Positions 22,126-31,901 of a stretch of DNA of 64,000 nucleotides are shown piece after piece. The notes under the pieces were generated by a model. The model saw nothing but the letters and a program-made list of their open reading frames with translations, did not search any database and was not told the origin of the DNA. Each line of letters starts with the position of its first letter. The first letter of the stretch is position 1. Position numbers and translations under genes: made by a program. Source of the stretch: Epichloe hybrida (lineage: Eukaryota > Ascomycota > Sordariomycetes > Hypocreales > Clavicipitaceae); assembly GCA_019022495.1 (NCBI GenBank), contig JAFEKR010000039.1:360001-424000 (forward strand), read 5' to 3'.

Positions 22126-25100
22126 TATAAAGATATTATTAAGGAATTTCGCTGCGTTAAACGCTATAGCTATATTTATAGCGTAGAGTGTAAGGTAGTT
22201 ACTATCTAGGTAGAAGATATTTACTATTACTTTATAATTAAAGCTATACTTATCCTTAAGGGTGAACTTAAAGTAATTAGGGCTATCTATATGTATTTAG
22301 TATTAGTAGTAGATTCTTATTAGCTCCCTAATAGCTTTAATATTAATATTATACCCTAATCTATAGAGAACCTTATATAAGCATTAGATTAATAGATGTC
22401 TAAAGTAGCAGTGTAGTTGCTATAGCTTGCCTTCTATAAGGTAGCTCTAAGTAACTACTTCTTCTTTCTGTGTGAGAAGTATCTAGGCGTGGCCTTATTT
22501 ACGTATAATAGGGACTTTAATATTTCCTTATTATAGTGTGTTCTTAGAGATATTAAAGTTAATCTTTAGATAGTCTATATTATTAAGGGATAAGAGAAAT
22601 AAAGTGTTTATAAGGATAACCTAAAAGAGGATGTTTCTAAAGGGAGTAGGCATATTAGCTACTCTAAGCGTGATAATTAGGTCTCCTGCGCTAAATCTAA
22701 CTAATGCCTTTTTCTCTGTTAATTTATTAAGCTATAATATAGGTATTTAATGTTATAAAGCAAGAAATTAAGGGTGCCCTACTGTAGAGAATTTCGCAGC
22801 TCCTGTATTAGGTATAATCCCTTAGAATGTTACATAGGAATAGCGATCTTCTAATATAAATATTACTAGGGCTTTGTTTACGAGTTCCTGCTGAAAGGGG
22901 TCTTCTTTACTTAGACTATAATAAGCTACTTACCTTATTAGGAATTAAACTGTTCTTTTGCTATTAATCTAGGTTTTATGAGTAAAGAAGCTTGTAAGTA
23001 CTAGCCTATCTGTATTGTTAGGGCTATTATTAAATCTAATACTCTTTATATACTAAGTAATCTTATTATTAACAGGGGTTTAAGACTTGTGTTCTCCCTT
23101 GTACTAAGTGAGGAATAAATAATATAAGTTATTAGCCAGATCCGTAAGGTAGTGGTTCTTAAAGCGTTAAAACGCCTTCTTATAGTTCTCTTTAGGGTGC
23201 TTAGATAACTAGTATCCTTCCTTACTATATATATAGCACTTCTTTATATAAGGAGTACCTCCTTTTTCTTGTGGTTTTAAGGGGTATTAGGTCTCTTTTC
23301 TATTCCTATTATATCTTTGGTTAGTCTAGAATTGCTCTAGGGTTATAGCTTTGGTTAGGAACTATTAATAGTTTTTCTTCTTTTCCTTAATAAGATAAAG
23401 GGTTATTCTAATTTATTTATAGAACTCTTATAGTCTATCTAGCGGATCTATAATTACTTCTTTACACTCTAGAATACTATAATATGCTCTAATAAGTTGA
23501 TTCTAGAGTGCTCTTTTAGTTTAGCTTACTTTAGGCACTACCTATTATAAAATAGCTAGTCTTTCTATAAGTTTATTAAAGTATTTAATTATTAACTTAG
23601 TTAGGTTATTATTTGCTATTCCTTATAGGGAAGTGTTATTTTACTCTAGTAAATATCTTTACTATATATCCTTGGTTTTAAATTATTCTCTTATATAGCT
23701 AATAAGCGTAGGGAGATCTTATAGTTATCTAGGTTTAGAGAGGTAGTCTATATAGTATTATAGTGCTTTACCTTTAAGCATAACCTTAAAAGTATAACTA
23801 GCTTATTTAGGCTAGATGTTAAGTAACTTACACTTTCTATAAAATATTTAAAGCTTTAATTTAAGGATATTATAGTTATTAGCGCTATAGAGTTACTCTT
23901 TAGGGTATACCTTAGATAGGTTAATAATCTGCTTTAGTAAAGGTCTCTAGGTCTATAGGGGTCCTCTAGGTATCTTCCTTTGTATTTATAGAAGGGGTAG
24001 TAAGGTCTTTAGGAAGTAAGAGAGTAGCTTTATAGGTAGCACCCTTAGGGCTTATTATTCCCTCTAATTCTCCTCTTCCTTATATTAGGAAGGAGGAATT
24101 ATAGCTCTTTAAGCTATGCTAATAGGGGCACTCCTAGCCCTAGATAGCATAGGTTACCTCTGTTAGTAACTCTCCTGCTTAGGGGCATTATTAGTAGTGT
24201 TACTAAGGTAATACTACTAACTTACCTCTAGTAAAGGTATAGGTAGGGGAGTTACTTATAAATACTTGCAAATAGCATCCTTAGGTAGTCTTAACTCTAG
24301 GTTAATTAACCTTCCTAGGGGAAATTAACTAGGCCTTCCTAGAGGGGATTAACTTAGTTTTCCTAGGGGAGTCTAGCTTATTAATCCTTTTAATAGTAAT
24401 TATACTAATAACTAGGGTAATAGGGTAGGTTACCTAGTTCTAACATTACTATTATCTAGTAAATTACAAAAGAACTCTTTGTTTTATAGGTTCTTTTAGA
24501 AGCCTATATACTTCTTCCTAGCCTCTTTAATTTCTTTAAGAGTTTAAAATCTAAATTCTTCTTAGTTTACTACTTCTTTAAGGTTATTTACTATCTTAGT
24601 GCCTTTTCTAATAGTTATGTATACTTTATTATAAAGAAGATAGTCTTAGAGTCTATTCTATAAAAGGTCTCTCCCTTCTATGAACTTATCCCTTAACTAT
24701 TTGTAAAAGTTATTACTAAATTTAGAGAGTAGTGTTCTTCTAAATAACCCTTACTCCTTATATTATTTAGTCTTTATAAGGATATAAAGACTAATTTCCT
24801 TAGGTGTTATTATCTTTTTATATTTAGAACTTCCTATTTATTAGAGTAGTTCTTCTATAATATGTTATTAAAGCCTTATAGAGATATAGGGGTATAGGTT
24901 AGTGTAGATAGGGGTTTTTCCTTTGTTAAGGTATTTATTATTATCTCCTGTTTTAATGCCTTCTATAGTATTGTTATAGCTATTAGTCTTGCTAGGAACT
25001 CTGAATTAACTAGAGGTCCTAGATAGTCTAGGTGTATCTAATATTATAATTGATTAAGGGAGGTAAATCTTATAATGTGAGGAGAGAAAGGGGTATAATT

Positions 25101-25438
25101 ATGATTATATAGTGTGTTTTGGATGTGAAGGATTGCAAGGTAAGGCGGTTGACTTTAAATACGTAATAGAATGCATAATAAAGAAAGATAAGGGGATAGC
25201 TTAGCTACTAGTATTAAACCTTTCTTTATTGTTTTAGAGTCTATATAGATATAGATATTAATACTAAAGTAAGAAGAGAGCTATATTATACCTTTCTATT
25301 AGCATAACTTATTGTTAACGTGGCCCTCCTATTTCATAGGGTAAGTTATTGTTAGATAAGCTGCCTCTTCTAATTAACCTTACTAATCTGCGGTGTTCGA
25401 AGACTACGTGGTTATCTGTGAAGGTAACTACTAATTAG
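22126..25438 (-). pseudogene. Copia G2 gag/protease/integrase start relic and leader
   Basis: This is the upstream half of Copia G2, continuing leftwards across the composite insertion. A gag zinc-knuckle-like segment near 23,205-23,255 reads KKCYICSKEGC on the minus strand, followed by a HPKE stretch, typical of this fungal Copia gag. Integrase N-terminal sequence should lie in 22,126-22,800 but is too mutated to delimit. From about 24,000 to 25,438 the sequence is leader, shared with 1-1,427, and includes 20-30-bp direct repeats of the CCTTCCTAGAGG-GGATTA type near 24,310-24,375. Confidence 0.65.
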
Positions 25439-25747
25439 TATTAGATTCATAGGGTATTGAATTTAATGTGTAATATAGTTGTGAGCCTAAAGAATAGTAT
25501 TGTTATTGATTATCTATTCTAGGCTGCGTTATCTGTTATTATAATTAATTAAGTTATAGGAAAAGAGAGGTAAAAAGCTAGAAGTTATAATATATAAAGG
25601 GAAAAGGGGTTACGCGTTTGTGTCCCTATATTTCCTAGCTAATCAACGTGCCAGGTTGTGGGTCACGTGTGGGGTCCGCGCGCAGCCCAAGCTTCTGCTA
25701 GGTAATTGCGGCTGCGACGCGCGATTGATATCACCTTTGTTCTAACA
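25439..25747 (-). repeat. LTR of Copia G2 (right)
   Basis: 309 bp, the same length as the left LTR, with mutated start TATTAG and end TTCTAACA. Confidence 0.87.
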
Positions 25748-27285
25748 TAAAATTCCTTTCTTTTTTATGTTTTTTAATATTATACTATTTATAATTTTAT
25801 ACTAATAAAAAGTAAGTCCTAATATAACTATAAGACTTACTTAAGTATATTTCTCTCTTTTAAACTAAAATTATATAACTAAGTAAAGAGATTACTATAT
25901 TTATAGTATAACTAATAAGACTTACTTTTAGACTTACTTTTTTATACATATTTCTTTTTAGCTAGAATTATATAACTAAGTAAAGAGATAATACTAGGTT
26001 TATAGTGTAACTAATGAGGCCCATTTTAGACCCACTTTTGTATATATGTTTTTTAAGCTAGAATTATATAACTAAGTAAAGAGATAATACTAGGTTTATA
26101 GTATAACTAATAGGACCCACTTTTAGATTCACTTTTAAAAACACTTTATAACTAAGTAAGTAAGCTAAAAGTAGTATAAATAATTAAACTTACTTTTAAA
26201 GCTTATTTATTTATTTACTTAATATTAAAAAAATAGTATATATATTATAATTATTCTTTATATAATATTTTAACCTTTCTTTATAAACTTTTCCTAGGTT
26301 TTTTCCTTCTCTTTTAGTTTAAAGAAGGTTAAAAGCTAATATAATTTATTATAATTATAATAAAATAGTTTAATAGTAAAAGAAGCATTTATTAAATAAG
26401 GATTAATTTTCTCTTTATAATAAATTCCTTATATATATAAGAATATTTTTATTAGAGTTTTAATCTTATTTATTTAGAATTATAAATTATTTCTTTAGGG
26501 TAAATATTATATTTAAAGCAAAAATACTATATTAAAATGCATAGTAAATCCTAAACAAAAGCTAGAAAGATAGGATAACCTTTAAAATATAAAGAATAAA
26601 TTTTACTATAAGTTAAGTTTAGATAATACTATTTATAGCTACCCTATATATATATATATAGCTTAATAGTCTAAATTAGCTAAAACTTTATAATTCTATA
26701 ACTAAATACCTTAATAGTATAAAAATTTAAGGATATCTTATTTAGATTATATTAAAAATCTACTATATAATAAGTATATATACTACCTTACCTTTTTAAC
26801 AATATATTGTATTGTATTGTATTGTATTGTAATGTATTGTATTGATTTGTATTATAATGTATTTTTATATAATAAATAATTATAATAAATTATAGAAAAT
26901 AGATGTAAGCATAGGAAGACCCTTAATATATTAAGAAAAAAGCATTCTTTAAATTAGATATAAAAGAATATTACTAAGATATTATATATTTAAAATAAGC
27001 TTACTTTTCTAAATAAGCTAAAACTTTATAGATTTTTAGATAAATAACTAAATTATATATAAAAATAAGGTTACTATAATGAGATTACTTAAAAAGACTA
27101 CTATATAATAAATTTATATAAGACCCCACTTTTAATTTTCCCTAACAATACATTGTATTGTATGTATTGTATTGTATTGTATTGTATACAATACAATACA
27201 CAATACAATACATAGGGCAATACAATACAATCCAATACATCGAAGGGCCAAAAAATACAATACAATACAATACAACAATGCTCTG
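25748..27285. repeat. hAT-1 right part: ~100-bp tandem repeats and (GTATT)n/(AATAC)n ends
   Basis: Tandem units with the motif ATTATATAACTAAGTAAAGA recur near 25,870, 25,965 and 26,060, each followed by a CCCACTTTT-like block. Two pentamer arrays, about 26,803-26,870 and 27,145-27,275, bracket a 270-bp AT-rich spacer before the CAATGCTCTG terminus. There is no coding sequence. Confidence 0.7.
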
Positions 27286-28200
27286 ATTATTATAGACTAT
27301 AGTTTAACCTTTACTAGCGGGTTTTAGATAACCTTTTACTATCTTATTATAACTAAGTAGTAACTAAGCACCGCGTTTTACCTATAAATAAATAGTTAGA
27401 TAGAATGGCTAAACTAAGTTTTAGAGTATTATTTAAGAGCCTTTACTTACTTTAACTAAACTAATTAGGCTAATAACCTTTTAATAGTATAGTTTATATA
27501 TAATATAAGCACTTATTTAACTTATAGCTACACCCTAGCTAAGGCACTATAAGGCTATAACCCTAGGGGACTATAGTAAGTAATTATAAATATTTCTATA
27601 GTAAATAACTAGGTAAAAGCTTATGCTATTACGCTAAAAGATAAATATATAGTAATTAAGTAGCTCCTAAGTAACTTATAGGCCTAGTATATAAAACACT
27701 ATAATAAGAAGCAGACCCTAATAAAGTTTAGCGTAAGTAATTATATTTTATTATTTATAAAGAATATTAACTTATAGTAACCTAGTAAGAAGCTAAGTAT
27801 AAAGTACCTAGGCCCTTATAAAATTAAAAAGGTAATTAGTACTTATAGGCTTATATACTAATTAAAGCTACTACCTAGAACGTATTTATATAATGTTTTT
27901 AATATTACTAACCTTAAACTATTTATAAGGGACTTATCTAGCGTAAAAGATATGTCCTTACTATAAGATAATATTATAAATAATAAGTAGGAGTTTAAAG
28001 TTAAAAGAATTATATTATATTATTATAATAGGAGATATTAGAAATACCTAGTTAAATAGAAGGGCTATAATACTTTAGAGAATTCTTAAGTAAAGAAAAG
28101 AGATTTTATTATAATAGATATTATTAAGGATTATAAGTAGTAACTAAGTAGCTAGTTTATAGATATAGAGGTGTATTTAATAGATTTTAAATAGTAGTAG
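27286..28200 (+). pseudogene. Gypsy A integrase 3' part and chromodomain-like end
   Basis: The integrase interrupted at 5,158 continues here. After the target duplication comes a segment that reads as SLTFTSGFQITFYYL once the stops are read through, the usual FTS..W region. The chromodomain-like stretch near 28,005-28,130 includes YYNRRYQKYLVK followed by GYNTLENS, resembling the RR.YLVKWKGY..ENTWE core of chromoviral integrases. TAG codons replace Trp. Confidence 0.75.
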
Positions 28201-29871
28201 TAATATATAAAAAAAAAATCTAGATAATTTCTTAGATAACCTAACTTATAGCTACTTTACACTAATTACTTTATTAATATATTACCTACTAGGCCCTTAG
28301 TAGTCTTACTAGTAATAATAGGGGTAGAGGATTTATCCTTATTATTAGAAAAATCCCTCTCTCTATATATATATATACAAAGCTTACTAGGGAGGTCTAG
28401 TAGCCTAATATAAGTAAGAAGTATAAATATATTAGTAGTAAGCTACTAGTAAGTTAGTAAAGCTATAAGCTAGAGTATAGGAAGTATATATAAATAAAAG
28501 ATTTTATATAATAAAATATAAACTATTAGAAATATTAATCTAGACTTCTAGATTAATAGTATTATTAAGTAGTAATATAATAACTTATTTATTAGTATTA
28601 GCTTTATATATAACTTTTACTATACGCTATGCTTACCTTACTTACCTATACTTATTAGTATTTTTAGTAGTTAGGAGTATATTATAAAGTTTATATTTTA
28701 TATATATTAAATACTAGTAGTATATTAGTAGTAACTAAGTTATAAAAATAAGAGATATATATATTATTAAGAAAGTATAGATTATTATTAGAATTACTAT
28801 AAGTATTAATATACTTAAAGAGTATATAGTATAACTAGGTAAACTAAGTAATATACTAGTAGTATATTAGTATATATATTAGTAGTAAGAAAGGGAGAAT
28901 AAACCCTAGTATAGTTCTTATTATTATATATATAATAGGTATATTTTATTAAGTTATTTATATAAGTTAGGAGTAATATATAGTAAGATAGTAGTAAAGT
29001 TATACTTAGAGAATTAGTATATTAGGTTAGAATAGATTTACCCTTAATAATATATTATAGCTTTATACTATTACTATCTTTAGGTATAATAGCTTATATT
29101 ATAACTTACTATATATAGTAAATATAAGGAATTTTCATTTTACTAGTACTACTAGCTATAAGTTAGTAAGGTAAGCACTAGGGGAACCTAGATATTATAC
29201 TTATATAGAAATTTTAGAAGCTAAATATTTCTTACTAGAAGACTTTAAAGGGAATATTATAGGAGTCTTTATAATAGAAGGAGGGAGTAGTAGTAAAGTA
29301 ATTACTTATATTAAAGATATTATTAACTACTAGTAAGTTAGTAGTAATATACTATAAGAAACTTATAGGTAAAAGGTAAGTAACTAATATTTTAGTATTT
29401 AAGAGAATTCAGATATTTTAGATAAGGATAAATATAGTTAATAAAGTAATACTATAGGATATTAGTAATTACTATAAAAGAAGCTATAAAGCTACTAGCT
29501 TATAGGTAAAGGTAACTTATAATACTAAGGGAGAATATAAAGGGAAGAAAAGTATATAAAAGTAAGGGAAAGTAAGCCTCTTTTATATTAGCCCTAGACC
29601 CCTAAGTAATTTATACACTATATATAGCTAATTTAGGAATTATAATATTTATAGTTATAGCTACTACTAGTAAATACACACTCTAGCTACAAACTCCTAG
29701 CAAGATTAATATAATATCCCTAATATTAGATAAGAAGTTATTTATTTTAAATAGCGCATGTTACCTTATTTATTTAACCTAATTATAAAACTTAATATAA
29801 GTAGTTTACTTACTTAGCGCTAATAACTTATTAAATAAAGGTATATATATTAGAGGTAATAAAGTAGTAAG
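28201..29871. other. Unassigned 1.65-kb Gypsy A 3' region
   Basis: This lies between the chromodomain and the LTR and is colinear with 45,960-47,623 in Gypsy B. It is very AT-rich with many TAGTAGTA runs. No ORF or protein motif could be recognised on either strand. Confidence 0.5.
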
Positions 29872-30139
29872 TTGTTAGGAGCACGGAGGCTAGGGAGTCG
29901 CGGATAGGACAGTCACATAATAGAGCCCTTAGGTAAGCCTTAGCTTGCGCGAATAACTAAGTAGCTACTAGATAGCTATATATATATAGTAAGGTATTTA
30001 AATAAGGACTACCTATAAGAGATATAAAAGGTTAGAGTTTAAGACCTTTATATACTTACCCCTAAGTAGTAGCTCTCTAGCTATAACTAAGAACCTTAGC
30101 CTTTACTTTATTTATATCTTTTTTACTATAGTTATAATA
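29872..30139 (+). repeat. Gypsy LTR shared by copies A and B (5'-shortened)
   Basis: 268 bp that aligns with the last 268 bp of the 471-bp Gypsy LTRs at 47,624-48,569. It follows the same internal end (AGAGGTAATAAAGTARTAAG) as copy B, so it is the 3' LTR of A. Sequence continuing into B gag starts directly after it, so it also serves as the 5' LTR of B. Confidence 0.72.
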
Positions 30140-30381
30140 AGTTAAACTCTTAAACCCTTTAGGGAAAATAAACTATTAGCTAGATTTAAATATAAAGGAG
30201 CTATAGAATATTTACCTAAAACACACTTACACTACCTAGTAAGGAAGCCCTAACTCTATAGCGCCTAGGTAGTAACTAAACACCTTAACTATAGAATATA
30301 AGAGAGTATAGTAAATACTACTTAACTAATATAGTAATACTTGTTAAAAATAAGACTTATTTTTAGCCCTTTTCTAGTTAA

Positions 30382-30665
30382 CAGAGCTTTGTACTACACT
30401 ACACTACATACTACACTACAATGAAATTTTTCTACTACATGTAGTATTTGTAGTATTTTATAGTATTTGTAGTATTTTGAATTTTTTAATAATATAATAG
30501 CTTATACTAGCTTATAATAGCTTATACTAGCTTATAATAGCTTATAATAGCTTATAATAGCTTAAAATAGCTTAAAATAGCTTAAAATAGCTTAAAATAG
30601 CTTAAAATAGCTTAAAATAGCTTAAAATAGCTTAAAATAGCTTAAAATTCCTTAGAATTCCTTAG
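30382..30665. repeat. hAT-2 left subterminal arrays: (ACTAC)n and TAGCTTAAAA decamers
   Basis: Pentamers CACTA/ACTAC, then GTAGTATTT motifs, then about sixteen tandem 10-bp units (ATAGCTTATA, then ATAGCTTAAA) up to 30,650 and four CCTTAGAATT units to 30,686. The same organisation is repeated in short form at 31,905-32,105. Confidence 0.8.
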
Positions 30666-30888
30666 AATTCCTTAGAATTCCTTAGAATAAGTAAAAATAG
30701 CTTTTATTAATTTATAATATTATAAGTATTAAAGTTTAATTAAATTTAAATAGTAAATAAATAATAAAAATAAAAATATAAGTAAGTATTAGTAAATTAC
30801 TATTAAAAAGTTATACTTAGTATTTTAAGGTTTTTAAAAATATTAATAAAATAAAATACTTTTCTCTTTTATAATTTCTAAAATAATA

Positions 30889-31272
30889 ATAATAGTAATA
30901 ATAGTAATAATAGTAATAATAGTAATAATAGTAATAATAGTAATAATAGTAATAATAGTAATAATAGTAATAATAGTAATAATAGTAATAATAGTAATAA
31001 TAGTAATAATAGTAATAATAGTAATAATAGTAATAATAGTAATAATAGTAATAATAGTAATAATAGTAATAATAGTAATAATAGTAATAATAGTAATAAT
31101 AGTAATAATAGTAATAATAGTAATAATAGTAATAATAGTAATAATAGTAATAATAGTAATAATAGTAATAATAGTAATAATAGTAATAATAGTAATAATA
31201 GTAATAATAGTAATAATAGTAATAATAGTAATAATAGTAATAATAGTAATAATAGTAATAATAGTAATAATA
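30889..31272. repeat. 9-bp minisatellite (AATAATAGT)n, about 42 units
   Basis: An almost perfect tandem array of a 9-bp unit with essentially no variants until its degenerate right end (TATTAATAGTAGTAAT). It lies just downstream of the transposase stop codon on the minus strand. Confidence 0.9.
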
Positions 31273-31420
31273 TTAATAGTAGTAATAGTAGTAATAGTAG
31301 TAATTATAATAGTATTTATTATAGTAAGGGTATAAAGAAATTATAGAAAATCGAAATAAAGTTAAAAAGGTATATTAGGGGAAAACTAGACTAAACTAGG
31401 AAAAAACCCCTATTATACAC

Positions 31421-31901
31421 TTATTCTGAGTTAGAATAGATATCTTCTGAAGAGTTATCAGAAGTATCTTTAGAGCTTTCTAGAGAGGAATCTTTAGATT
31501 CCTCTGATAAAGAGCTATAATAGTTATAAAGCTCTGAATATTGCTTAACCATAATAGAATCCTCCTTTTGCCAATTCTTTAAAAGAATTAATTCCTTAAC
31601 TGTAGAGTGCTTTAAGGAAGTTCTTCTTTTTGTAATAATATTCCCACCAGTATTAAAAGTACTTTCAATAGCACCAGAAGTAGCAGGAATAGCTAGGTAC
31701 TTTCTAGCAATTATACTTAAAATAGGGAAAGATTTAAGGTTATCTTCCCACCATTTAAAGATATCTTCCTATACTATAATTAGTAAGTAAATATAGCACT
31801 AAGGGACTTAAGCTTACCTTATCTTCTTTAGCTTCTAGCTTAATAAAGGTAGAAATCTCGTTTTTTCTGTTTTTTTGAATCGATTTATCTCTCTCGTTCA
31901 T
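31421..31901 (-). pseudogene. hAT transposase C-terminal fragment (dimerisation domain), one intron
   Basis: Two minus-strand exons, 31,818-31,901 and 31,421-31,768, join across a 49-bp GT-AG intron (GTAAGC...TATAG). The product ends at TAA 31,421. About 140 codons are open with no stop. The second exon has the hAT C-terminal dimerisation signature: KWWEDNLKSFPILSIIARKY, then LAIPATSGAIESTFNTGGN, then TKRRTSL and a KELILLKNW stretch, followed by a Ser/Glu/Asp-rich acidic tail. It is truncated at its 5' side, where another hAT terminus begins at 31,905; a full hAT transposase is several times longer. Trp codons survive, so this piece has escaped RIP unlike nearly everything around it. The family assignment is firm; function is not expected. 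Confidence 0.85.

Larger units (their letters stand above)
12314..25747 (-). mobile_element. Copia element G2, minus strand, inserted in hAT-1 and interrupted by the composite element
   Basis: Two 309-bp LTRs (12,314-12,622 and 25,439-25,747) are flanked by a perfect 5-bp target duplication TAAAA (12,309-12,313 and 25,748-25,752). hAT-1 sequence resumes on both sides. A purine tract AAAAGAGAGAAG on the minus strand adjoins the left LTR, so transcription runs right to left. The internal region is split at 15,499/22,121 by the composite TRIM-Copia element. The same family gives the partial copy at 1-1,726 and the stray fragment at 51,803-52,088. Confidence 0.88.
5159..27285. mobile_element. hAT-1, non-autonomous hAT transposon carrying two nested Copia elements
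   Basis: The ends are perfect 10-bp inverted repeats, CAGAGCATTG at 5,159 and CAATGCTCTG ending at 27,285. They are flanked by an 8-bp target duplication ATTATTAT (5,151-5,158 and 27,286-27,293). An 8-bp duplication with CAGAG-type termini is the hAT signature. The hAT sequence itself is three pieces: 5,159-5,426, 12,188-12,313 and 25,748-27,285, about 1.9 kb in total. No transposase is seen in them. Tandem repeats of roughly 100 bp near 25,850-26,150, with recurring CCCACTTTTA-type motifs, resemble those in hAT-2. It sits in the Gypsy A integrase; the uninterrupted sequence is visible in Gypsy B near 45,030. Confidence 0.87.
1727..30139 (+). mobile_element. Ty3/Gypsy chromovirus copy A, split by hAT-1
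   Basis: The element is in two parts, 1,727-5,158 and 27,286-30,139, separated by hAT-1 and everything nested in it. Its order is nucleocapsid, protease, reverse transcriptase, RNase H, integrase, chromodomain-like segment, then about 1.65 kb of unassigned sequence and an LTR (29,872-30,139). That order, with integrase after RNase H and a chromodomain at the end, defines a Ty3/Gypsy chromovirus. The 5' LTR and most of gag are missing or off the window because a Copia element ends at 1,726. It is heavily AT-mutated and inactive. Copy B (40,744 onward) is the same family and lets the two halves be joined. Confidence 0.88.

Noticed and set aside
30382..30690. CRISPR-like array from the regular 10-bp units
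   Set aside because: The units are contiguous tandem repeats without spacers, at a hAT end in a fungal genome.
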